64,000 nt of DNA from the NCBI GenBank assembly GCA_948470475.1, contig OX419342.1, positions 26,938,854-27,002,853 of the forward strand, given 5' to 3'. A program made the position numbers and the translations under genes. Source of the stretch: Galaxea fascicularis (Eukaryota > Cnidaria > Anthozoa > Scleractinia > Euphylliidae). Shown here in pieces: positions 28,698 to 37,802 of the stretch. The notes beneath the pieces were generated by a model. It was given only the letters and a program-made list of their open reading frames with translations. It was not told the DNA's origin and made no database searches. Each line of letters begins with the position of its first letter. Position 1 is the stretch's first letter.

Positions 28698-29040
28698 GCG
28701 ACGATGCAAGAAGCCCTCTCCTTCTCAGGGCGGCCGCGGGGTGGATGTGCAAAAATGGCTGGGCAAAACGGGCCTGGAATTTCATTGGCCGGGCTATCAG
28801 TACATGGGCCCCGGCACGCATTTGAAGAAACGTTTGAAACGCGGGGACCCGGGCATCAACCGGTTGGACAAGATTGCCAAACAACACGACATCAACTACG
28901 ACAAGGCCAAGACTTTGAGGGACAAGCATGCCGCCGATCGTCGCATGATCAAGGCCATCGAGGGATTGCCGGGCAAGCGGACCCTCACGGAAAGGATCGT
29001 CAAGAAAATCATGCAAACCAAAGTCAAGTTGAATGTTTGA
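28681..29040 (+). CDS. Phospholipase A2-like protein (parvovirus VP1 type)
   Basis: 119 aa. The calcium-loop motif YQYMGPGT (residues 39-46) and the catalytic helix DKIAKQHDINYD (His69-Asp70) match the compact viral phospholipase A2 fold found in parvovirus capsid proteins and some adintovirus-like elements, where it helps the particle escape the endosome. The N-terminus is basic and the C-terminus is basic and helical. The single-domain protein lacks the disulphide pattern of secreted PLA2. The start overlaps the previous gene by 17 bp. Intact in both elements. Confidence 0.85.
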   Translation: MKRTSKRRCKKPSPSQGGRGVDVQKWLGKTGLEFHWPGYQYMGPGTHLKKRLKRGDPGINRLDKIAKQHDINYDKAKTLRDKHAADRRMIKAIEGLPGKRTLTERIVKKIMQTKVKLNV

Positions 29041-29079
29041 AACACTGTGTTTTTTAAAAAAACCAGGTTGAAAGGTTAA

Positions 29080-29085
29080 AATAAA
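29080..29085 (+). terminator. Polyadenylation signal AATAAA after the PLA2-like gene
   Basis: AATAAA 40 bp after the stop, plausible 3' end for the packaging/core transcripts. Similarity to element B stops just before it, at about 29077. Confidence 0.6.
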
Positions 29086-29140
29086 ACGTTCTTTTTTCAA
29101 ACCATCTACAACGTGTTTTTTTTTCTCTTTCAAAAACTAT

Positions 29141-29440
29141 TTGCCATTGTTCGCAATACCTGGTTACGATGCAGCGTCCAGCATGGGCCTCCCCTTTTAC
29201 CCTTTGCTGGACAAAGAGGCCCAACCTCAAAGTCAGCTCAAAACCGATCTGGCCCGCCTCTACGTCCGACACAACACTCCGGACAAACCCGTGGTGGCCT
29301 TTAAAGGGGGCTCCACGGAAAAAGACCTGCTTGCAAGACTTGGGCATCCCCCACCTGGATTTGGAAGACCTTTCTGATCGGTTTCCGACCACTTTCCATT
29401 CGTCACGATGCCCCGGCGACTTCCAAACCAATCCCCGGAC
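29141..29440 (+). pseudogene. Degenerate frame with KGG...EKDLL motif (A only)
   Basis: One frame (29141-29377) reads through AASSMGLPFYPLLDK and VVAFKGGSTEKDLLARLG. A second frame continues it with LGIPHLDLEDLSDRF. A one-base shift near 29335 fits a broken gene. The KGG-x-xEKDLL-x-x-LGIP pattern is one I associate with proteins of unknown function in other cnidarian mobile elements. That link is from memory and unverified. No start codon with a TATA box is evident. Confidence 0.4.
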
Positions 29441-29454
29441 ACTTCAACATGTGA

Positions 29455-29830
29455 AGGTGGGATGCTACTGACCCCAAGTGGAAATAACCTCGCAGACCCC
29501 TATTTCTCAGAGAGGGACACTTCGTGACCTCTTACATGATGCATCGACACCACCCCCTGGGTTGAGGTGGAATACCACTGACTCCAAGTGGAAACAGCCT
29601 AGCGGGCTTGTCTTTCTTAGGTGGGGACACTTCGTGACCTCTTACATGATGCATCGACACCACCTCCCTGGGTTGAGGTGGGATGCTACTGACCCCAAGT
29701 GGAAATAACCTCGCAGGCCCCTCTTTCTCAGAGGGGGACACTTCGTGACGTCTTACATGACGTATCCAAATCACCCCCTGGGTGGGGTGGGATACCGCTG
29801 ACCGGAAGTAGTTGTGACATCGCGGGCTCA
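29455..29830 (+). repeat. 110-bp minisatellite, A right subterminal (about 3.4 units)
   Basis: Units of 109-111 bp begin GTGGAAATAACCTCGCAG or variants at 29478, 29588, 29699 and about 29808, each with a CTTCGTGAC...CATGATGCATCGA segment and a CACCCCCTGGG palindrome. The same unit forms the minisatellites of element B at 48600-49035 and 60440-60875. Confidence 0.9.
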
Positions 29831-29856
29831 TCTTGACCTTATGCGTAAGTCCCCAC

Positions 29857-30158
29857 CGACCACCCGCGTGTCAGGCCCAAGTCTCCGCCGCGACCGCCAG
29901 CGTGCCAGGTGCCAGTCTCCGCCGCGACCGCCAGCGTGCCAGGCGCAAGTATGTTCCTTACACCATGTTTGAAAAACGTTCATCCGTTTGTGCGTCCTCC
30001 TTTCTTGTCGCGTATGGGGAGTTTTCCAAAACATACCTCATTTGCATATATGCTAATTTATGCAAATGAGCAGTTACCACGTGACTTTTTTCCTGCGTTC
30101 TGATTGGTCCCCAAAGGGGGTCGCGTGCCGTGGGTTTAGTCTAGCCCATATTACTACT
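29857..30158 (-). repeat. Right terminal inverted repeat of element A (302 bp)
   Basis: Reverse complement of 11294-11595, ending GCCCATATTACTACT. It contains the mirrored octamer/E-box cassette at 30036-30085. Confidence 0.95.
30036..30085 (-). promoter_or_regulatory. E-box plus paired-octamer cassette, A right TIR
   Basis: Mirror of 11367-11416: octamers within 30036-30069 and CACGTG at 30078-30083. Confidence 0.7.
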
Positions 30159-30164
30159 CTTCAG
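30159..30164. repeat. Target site duplication of element A, right (CTTCAG)
   Basis: Exact copy of 11288-11293. Confidence 0.95.
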
Positions 30165-33100
30165 AAATAGTAAATAAATGGCCGGTCCGATTTTGTTAGC
30201 ATTGTATTCGAGAATTGTCACTGGCTGACGACTTAAAGCCGGATTTAATGTGGACTGATGAAATAGCCTACAGTGTTGAAAAGTTCTTACATTTAAGCAT
30301 TGACGGGAATCTTCACTGAACGGTCTTCTTCAAACCTATGGTTTTATTCCTTTGGTGGAGAAGCTCTTCAATTGGCCAGGTCCACAGATTTATACGTATT
30401 AGCATTGTGTTGAAAATGTAGGAAACGATGTGAGAATCTCATGCCTAAATTTCATACAAGGGAGATTGTGACTTCAGACCGAGTCTTGTTAACGATAATC
30501 GCACGCGAGTGAGTGAGAGCTCATACCACTGATAGCAGGCCAACAAGAATGTTGAGAGCATAGAGGACGAACACACGAAAGCTAACAAAAAAAACAGTCC
30601 TACAACTATCTATTACACTTGCTTTAAGTTTATTAAAATCCTAAAATTGATTTGACGTCAGTCATCATACAGGCTTATAACCTGTATCGGTTTTGGTAAA
30701 CATGTGACTTGATACGCGGGCCTTTCTAAGATTTTAATGGTCAACGATATTGACAAATTCGGTTTTATTTATTTTCATGGGGAGATATAGGCCTCTATAA
30801 GCAACTTTCCCACACGAATTTGTCAAATGCAGTGATATTTTGTGCTATGTGCCGTTGTTATTTTACTTGAAAGCACCGCCGGTCTAAAACAAATTCGCTA
30901 TAATGTGGGCCTTGTGGTAACTGCCGATGTTTTTTGTTTTTTGAGAGAGAGAGAGAAAGTCTTATTGCTATATTTTTCTACCTCAGTCTTTCAGAAATTA
31001 AACTGGCAAGACATTTTATGTGGTCTATAATGATCTTCTTTTAATCTTTGATCATAATGTCTTACTAAAATGGATAAAATCAGTTATTCTATAAACACAA
31101 AACGGCCGAAACAGAGACGCACACTCGCCCGTTAGGTTAATATTTGCGCAAATCTTCAGGTGCTCTCAAACCACTCAACTAATTTACAACGTAACTTCAT
31201 AAACACACCAACTGATTGTGGACGACGTTTTCCAACGAAGTCCCTTTCACTCAGATCAAGTGCCGGCGACACTTAAAACAAACAGTAGAGGTTTTGTACT
31301 GAAAAAGCCTCTCCATTTTGTTTCTGTGTGATTCGGTGAAGATTGATAATATCAAAGATTGAAATTTTGCCATCCTTCTAGTTTTTATCGGCTCATGAAT
31401 GTATGATGGAAACTTTCCTTTCAGCCAACTATCACTCTGCTCTCAAAAATTTTTTATATTCCGCAGCCGGCTTTCAGCTCTTTGCCAAGTTCTAATGTTG
31501 CTGGCAATTACTTCATTGTGTAGGCACCGGTTTCATTCAAGAAACTACCTCAGATATGAGAGCAACGGTTCAAGCAGAATATAGAAAAAGGTGCTTAGTC
31601 TGAGCCGGTTTTACTTTCAAGGGTTCATGGTCGTGAACATAGCGTCAATCTATATGTAGAGGATGCTCCTCGTTCAAATTTTTGAGCTATCGGCCTGATT
31701 ATTAGTGTTGCTTAACCTTTTCTTTAAGTCCATCTGTTGACAAGTTTGAACAGGTGTACTTAGAAAAGCGTCATCGAAAGCTAGCTGAGTGAAGTTTTAA
31801 AATTAAACATAGATACCTTAAATTAGTTCCATTACCTGTTAAGAAAAGAAGCGGAAAGTTGGAACAATACTCATATAGCAAGGAAAATTCCAGCTAAAGA
31901 ATTATTATAGAAACTACCAGTACTGGAGTTGATTGTATTTCATTTTTTCCTCCCACGTCTTTGACGTTCTTTGAAAGCAATTCATTGAAAAATGAACAAA
32001 TGATTGACTGGTTGGAAAGCGTTGTGTGGCGCTTGGTCAGTTCTCAGTTTTGTCATCTGCTTTGTAGTGAATAGTGCTCTGCATATTTACGGCGAAGTAA
32101 GTATTTGGAGAAAGGCCGAAACAGTTTGATAATGATTCTAGCATACAATCTTACCTGACAGATGCAATGACCAGGTTATTGTCACCAAGAATAACAAAGT
32201 TTCCGACTGGCCACACAGCTTTCGCTTTCCGCAATAACTCTATTCTAAAACAGATGCGGTCATCACACATTTACACAGTTTCTGTTTACTCTGATTTGCG
32301 ATGAGTGGCTGTTTTAAGGATTTCATCTCAGGTTAAAGATTAACATGAGAAACATTTTCAAAGTAAAAAATAATTTAACGCATGTCTTTTAACCGCCCTC
32401 CCCTCCCCATAAGTGTATCCACATTCTGCATTCATAAAACCTTTTCCGTGCAGTGACCGATTTTAAACGCGTTATTTTAATCGCTCACCTCTTGAATCGG
32501 ATTTTCTTTGCTGTCTGCTTTGTGGCATCATGTTGGATAAGCATTAACAGTCTTATATCTGCAGTTTAAATTGAGCAACGTTTCCTTTTTCTGCGCACAC
32601 TTTATTTACTCCAAACCCTCAGTGACTGTCAACCAATGCATTTAAGCCGGACTGAAGTCGTCAACAGTGATACTCAAGCGTGTATTTTGCCTTGGTTACC
32701 CTGCCGTATACGTCGATATCGTTAAGTGAATTCACTTTGTCTTGAATTAATCAAGTGTCTGAAAACATCCATATATATGTGACATCAATGAGTACAAATG
32801 AAGTCCGGACTGCGTGTAACCAAGCAACATTGAAAAAGCTTATGACATTAAATGACAGGTTTTAAGTTTTAATTTTACTGTGAAGCGCTTTTGAATATTG
32901 TTTGCCTGCGTAGCAAGAGTTATCAATGCTGCTCGGGATTTGATCTCGACCAACCTCAAACACTAACCACATATGTAAACGGATCCACAGGAACAGAATT
33001 ATCCGTGAATACATACTTTCAAAACCGCACCTACTGTATGAACCTCTCACTGAAACTTTCCAAACCCGGCTTAATAAAGCTAGGTCTCAATCATCCCATT

Positions 33101-35625
33101 AGATAAGCGGAAAGAGAAAGTCAGTATACTTGAATGAGCGTCTGGCTTAACTGACCAGTTGTAATAGGTTTCTTTGAGTTGTTTAGAGGGAGAGCTCGTT
33201 TTGAAACAAAAACAACCTTTTTGTTGCAATGTTACATTAAAATGTTCTTTCTCTCAAATTTGCGACGCCGGATGCCCACGGTCTTCACAAACATAACGAC
33301 ATTGATTGAGAAGGACAGAAGGAAAAAATTCTTGCTAAAATAGTCTTCAAGATGAAATTCATCTGTCAGTATCGCTGTATGATCAGGTTTGCCCAGGGTT
33401 GGTAGCGATCGAAAATGTTGCAAAACAAGTTCCGGAAGTCTTGACGCTAACGTTGCTATGGCCTCGCGCTTGACCTCGTGCAAGTGTTGTTTACTTGCAA
33501 CCAACCATGAAATAATGGTACGCACTTGGCGACATGCCGTGAAAAGTCAGCTACCTCGGTAAGGATTGAATTGTTACACGTTGCGTCCAGATGTCTCAAT
33601 TTCGTCTTGTCACTGGGGCGCTGTTACGCAACACATGGATGTAAAAATGCGTATGAATATATGGAAATCATATATGACGTAAGGTAGCTACCCTCTGGTC
33701 GTGAGGGCTTGAGGGCTTGAGGCCTGAATAGGCTATTGTGTGAAGCCGTGGACAGAACGGAAGCGATGATGGATGGGGTAGACAAAGCAGACGCTTGGTA
33801 AAATGCTAAACTGTAAATTAGTGGGGAGTAATTTGTATAACAGAAGACAGCCGTTGGATTCCTTCACGCGCGAGCGACAGGCGAACCACATGGCATTGTA
33901 ATTCCGTATTACACGAGGTGCAAGCAAGTACTTCCTGGATGCTTGCAGGTCGATCCGTGAGAAGACTTTTATATTTAGCTGTTCGCTAGGGTTTTCCTGC
34001 TTCACATTGGTTTCTACTCATTCGCATTTTCCTGTCCTGCGCATTTGAAAAGCCTTGTCTGAATCGCTTTGCCTTCTGGCAAAATCGTATTTTCTGAGTG
34101 AGGTGCATGAATAAAATGCATCAACTTATGAAAGTTTCGAATGTTTTTATCAGAAGATTCTATCCAAAACATTCCAAACGTCGACGGAATCATTCAGTTG
34201 TTCCGTTCCATTTCTCTCACAGAATGTTACGATTTTGCCAGAACTTAAAGCGCTTCAGACAAATGGCCACTCTTGAAATTTCATTCAGTTAATCTGGCTC
34301 TTGATATTCATAAATTCTGTGAAATGAGAACTGATATCCAGGACGTAACGATGTACCCTTGTTTTAATTAAGGAAAGTAACACTTTTAGAAGTTGTCATT
34401 GGAGCCTAGAGATGAGTTAGTTTATTAGAAAACTAGTTGCTTCCTTCAGAAGGTGTTGTCGCCGTAAATTGGAAAACGAAACAATTGAACCTTAATGAAG
34501 GTTTGCTTTCGGCTCGCGCTCATTCACATGTTAAGTCGAGGTTCGCATAATAATTAACCTCATTAAGATTCGTCGAAAAGTTCCTTGTACACGTCATAGG
34601 TTCGTTGTGCCAGCTCAACCATTTCCAGTTAAAATTTTACTCATCTTTTTGACCTTAAATTAAAACCTGTTCGAAAAAATCCTAGTGAAAACTGTTCCAA
34701 CTAGCGATTTGAACTCCGGTATCAGAATTCAGACTTGATGTTTTCGGTTTTGCAAATGCTTGTACGGACAGCTGAACTCAGGTCATTTTCAATTCTTTTA
34801 ATTTCCGACTTTTATCACCTGCGGACACCTACTTTCTGCATATGAATGTTATTTATCTTAATTGCTTAGCATAAATAGACCTGTCCCGTAAGCTTAGACA
34901 CTTGTGTTATTACTCTCGACACTACCTCGCTGTTCGGCCACAGAACATCATCCCAAAAATTTTAGGTATATAGAATAGTTAACTGGCTTTCATAACTGAT
35001 ACATCTAGAACAGGTCACCCTAGCCCTATCCCAAAATTAACGCAATTTAACTGGGGCCTAAACATCGGCCTTTCTAAGACGATTTAAAAATTGCCTTATT
35101 GCCCTACTAAAGGCTTGGTTACCAATGATGGCATCGACCGTTGATAATGGTAACGACCATTTACGAAAGGGAAATACACTTCGCCTTGGAAACCTGCAAA
35201 TCGTTCTAGCCTCTTCGATTCTTCAGCGGTATTTCAGTTTTAAATATTAAACATTTTTATGAAGCAATAATGTGCGTTTCAGATCTAAAAGTTAAGCAAG
35301 AGGAAGCAAGAAAACTAAGTGACTCGCAGCGTTTGCTTTGAAAAAAGTGTGGATGATCACAGAATTCAAGCTTATTAGTCACCACACCTTAAATCACTTT
35401 ATTTAACGGTTGCTTGAATAACGCACCACTGACCTCACTGTGGGTCATTAAAAGACAAACGAGCGATTCAAATCAGTAATTAACAATATCAGGAGTGGTA
35501 TTCAGTTTATATTTTTAAACCCTAAATTAGATGAAGGTAAAATTGATTAATTTTTGTTATTCGTATTTAACGACATTTGCGCATTGGTTTAGCTTAAGCC
35601 GGGTCAGGAAATCATGAATAAGAGC
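30165..35625. other. Host non-coding DNA between the elements
   Basis: AT-rich with scattered short frames of up to 97 codons and no domain. A GA run lies at 30943-30955. No transposon end or RNA gene was recognised. Confidence 0.45.
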
Positions 35626-35630
35626 CTCAG

Positions 35631-35860
35631 GCCATGTCCACACTGATGCGTTTTTGTTTGAAAACGCATTGATATGTATGCGTTTTGGCCTCCCGTCCAC
35701 ACTGATACGCTCGAAAACGGATCCTTTTGAAAACGCTGTTGAAAGTGAATCGTATTGAAAACGCTACGACATCCGTATCAGTGTGGACGCAGATCAATCG
35801 ATGCGTTTTTACACCTATCGAAAACGCATTCAAACAAAAACGCATCAGTGTGGACATGGC
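35631..35860. mobile_element. 230-bp MITE with long inverted repeats
   Basis: Begins GCCATGTCCACACTGATGCG and ends with its reverse complement. Inside are further copies of the ACGTTTTC/GAAAACG motif. It is flanked by the 5-bp direct repeat CTCAG (35626-35630 and 35861-35865). No coding capacity, so a non-autonomous DNA transposon. The superfamily was not determined. Confidence 0.88.
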
Positions 35861-35958
35861 CTCAGTCTGCACTGTCTGTATCCTTGAGTCAACCTTTGCG
35901 CGTATCTTTCTATTTTTAGAACGGCCATTTTACCGCGAAAATCTGTTTCCGGTAAAGA

Positions 35959-36096
35959 CTGCACACAAGCATCCAAAATGAAATGGCGGCCAAAGGCGGG
36001 AGGCAGTTGTCGCGATCCTTTTCTCTTTTTTCCTTTCTGTTTGGTCCACAGGCCAGTGTTTACATCCGAGAGCACCTGCACACAAGCATCCAAAAT
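35959..36096. repeat. 21-bp direct repeat 117 bp apart
   Basis: CTGCACACAAGCATCCAAAA plus one base occurs at 35959-35979 and 36076-36096. It could be a target duplication around a small insertion or a local duplication. Confidence 0.65.
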
Positions 36097-36099
36097 AAA

Positions 36100-36170
36100 C
36101 AACAAACTCAACACACATATGATGCCAAGGCCGGGAATCGAACCGGGGCCACATTGATGGAAAAAGGGGG
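36100..36170 (-). mobile_element. tRNA-derived SINE fragment (B-box half)
   Basis: On the minus strand GGTTCGATTCC (rc of 36134-36144) is a good RNA polymerase III B box, followed by CCGGCCTTGGCATCATATG and preceded by TCCATCAATG. No complete tRNA cloverleaf can be drawn, so it is a SINE-type fragment, not a tRNA gene. Confidence 0.6.
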
Positions 36171-36206
<36 letters not shown>

Positions 36207-36282
36207 GAAGTAGTACACAAAAATTTGGTATTATCATCAGAGTTTATAAATGTAAATTGACCACCGTACAGGGATTCTAAAA

Positions 36283-36364
36283 GCTGACGTTTCGAGCATT
36301 AGCCCTTCGTCAGAGCGAATCCAACATTGATGGAAGGCGAGTGCTCTCACCACTGCGCCAACCC
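36283..36364 (-). mobile_element. SINE-like A-box half with hammerhead-like motif
   Basis: On the minus strand GGTTGGCGCAGTGGTGAGAG (36344-36363) resembles a tRNA-type A box and leads through CTCGCCTTCCATCAATGTTG. Next comes CTGACGA, a small hairpin, CGAAAC and GTC (36283-36314), the spacing of a hammerhead ribozyme core with a minimal stem III. Such motifs occur in Penelope-like and retrozyme-type repeats of marine invertebrates. Catalytic competence is not shown. Confidence 0.45.
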
Positions 36365-37214
36365 TGCTTTCCTTAGTTAGTGATCTCATCGGCAAATGAC
36401 GACCAAATTGGCGTTAACGAACTTCAGCCTGACACACCAATATACATTTTTAAGAGATCCCGTACTAATACCAAATCGACTTAGAACCTCACGATACAGA
36501 CCAAAATCAATTATTGGAGGAATCACAGTTACGAGCGAAAACAGTCGCTCGTAACTGGCTCCCACGCCGTGAACTACCGGTTCGCGGATTCGCCGCTCGC
36601 GTATCGCGTTCGTTCCACAGATTTTAGAGCACTGTTGGCAACCGAATTCAACCAATTTTTGTTCCGTGATAAGTACGTTTGCCCTCCTGCAGTAATTAAC
36701 AGTTTTGCTTTGTTTCTCCCGTGCCGACATTGTCCGCTATATTTCGTTTTAAAGACTCAATTGATTGATTGCAGAGTACGGCCCCAAACAAATCCGACAC
36801 ATGTCTATTGTGCTGTGTTCCTTGATCGACTTTATTCTGTACGTAAAGGATGATTAATTAGAAGTTTTCTATCATACAATGTCCCTTCAGGTTGAGAAAC
36901 AATGCACTTTTAAGAACTCTTACTTAGGCATTAGCAGTGTGACCATCCTAATAATAACCTGGTCTTTTGCCTGTGTTTTGCGATATTAGTCTTTGCACAA
37001 ATTGACGGCGTTGCGGTTAACGGTACGGGTTGTGATTGCGGAAGCCCACTGAAGCGGAATTGAAGTAATAGCTGGGTTTGACGTAATCTCTGAGTGTATT
37101 CATCGAGCTGTTTCTTATAAACAAGAAATTTATATTTGTTACGGAGTCATTCTTAGTCAGTGTGTGTTCAACCAGGAGCGTTAACCACTCAGGCTGCATT
37201 TTATAGGAGCGGCG

Positions 37215-37802
37215 ATGAGAAATATGGATGAGATAAGAAATCCTGCACTTCGCAACAGACCGACAGAGGAGCATACGAAAGAAGTGTTGGAAATCATTAG
37301 AAAGCGCAAGGAGGAAGATTTAAAGGACTCGAATGTTCATTTTGATGAAACTTTGTTGAGGCGAGTTTCTGTTACTCGACGACCAAACGAACCACTGCCC
37401 TCGATTCGGGTTGGTAATGATCCTGAAGAGCGTCATGAGCGACAAAAGAGACAAAGCTGTCCTACAGAACTGGATACTACACAGACCGAGACGGGAGCGA
37501 GCCATCGTTGGAGATCTTTAAGTGATGCGCCTCTGGCTGAACTTAGAAATCGCTCGCCGCGTGATCGCGGTTTAAGATCGCCTGCAAGCGACACTGCAGC
37601 GTCACCGAGACACGGAAGAACTCGACGAATGTCGAATAACCTTCCGCCTCTGGAGTCATCGAAGGAAAGATTTGAAAGACCAAACTGTGTACCGTCAATT
37701 CACCGCAATGGCGTGCTAATACTGCCAAGGGACGCTAAAGATATAAACGGAAATTATGAAAGCGAAGATGTGTTCACTAGAAATGGTATCGAACGTCATT
37801 AA
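37215..37802 (+). CDS. Host protein of unknown function, 195 aa
   Basis: 195 codons from ATG 37215, preceded by a possible acceptor (TTTTATAG at about 37201-37206), so it may be a terminal exon. The product is hydrophilic and Arg/Glu/Ser-rich: a charged helical N-terminus (EEHTKEVLEIIRKRKEEDLK, about 18-37), a disordered middle, and a C-terminal segment PPLESSKERFERPNC, then SIHRNGVLILPRDAKD. No domain, signal or membrane segment was recognised. The length of the frame in AT-rich DNA and its balanced composition support coding. No homologue is claimed. Confidence 0.5.
   Translation: MRNMDEIRNPALRNRPTEEHTKEVLEIIRKRKEEDLKDSNVHFDETLLRRVSVTRRPNEPLPSIRVGNDPEERHERQKRQSCPTELDTTQTETGASHRWRSLSDAPLAELRNRSPRDRGLRSPASDTAASPRHGRTRRMSNNLPPLESSKERFERPNCVPSIHRNGVLILPRDAKDINGNYESEDVFTRNGIERH

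Larger units (their letters stand above)
11294..30158 (+). mobile_element. Element A: Maverick/Polinton with polB, 18,865 bp
   Basis: The element is bounded by 302-bp inverted repeats starting 5'-AG and by 6-bp duplications. All recognisable genes lie on the plus strand: protein-primed DNA polymerase B, chromodomain integrase, adenain-like protease, packaging ATPase, major capsid candidate and a set of small basic proteins, which is the diagnostic Polinton set. Damage noted: the Cys-rich gene at 18464 has lost its 5' part, the small basic gene at 26938 carries a frameshift, and a degenerate frame lies near the right end. The polymerase, integrase, protease, ATPase and capsid frames are intact. 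Exact TIRs and duplication imply a recent insertion. Size and gene set match the 15-20 kb usual for the group. Confidence 0.97.

Noticed and set aside
29532..29831. Open frame across the 110-bp minisatellite (also at 60347-60715)
   Set aside because: The unit length drifts between 109 and 111 bp, so the frame is not kept between arrays. The peptides are repeat translations.
11294..30158. Integrated adenovirus-like virus or contaminating viral contig
   Set aside because: The 6-bp duplication, TIRs starting AG and flanking host DNA show a Maverick-type insertion. Virus-like genes are normal for this group.
36121..36160. Possible tRNA gene
   Set aside because: Only a B-box-like segment is present. 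No acceptor stem or cloverleaf can be drawn, so a SINE fragment is more likely.
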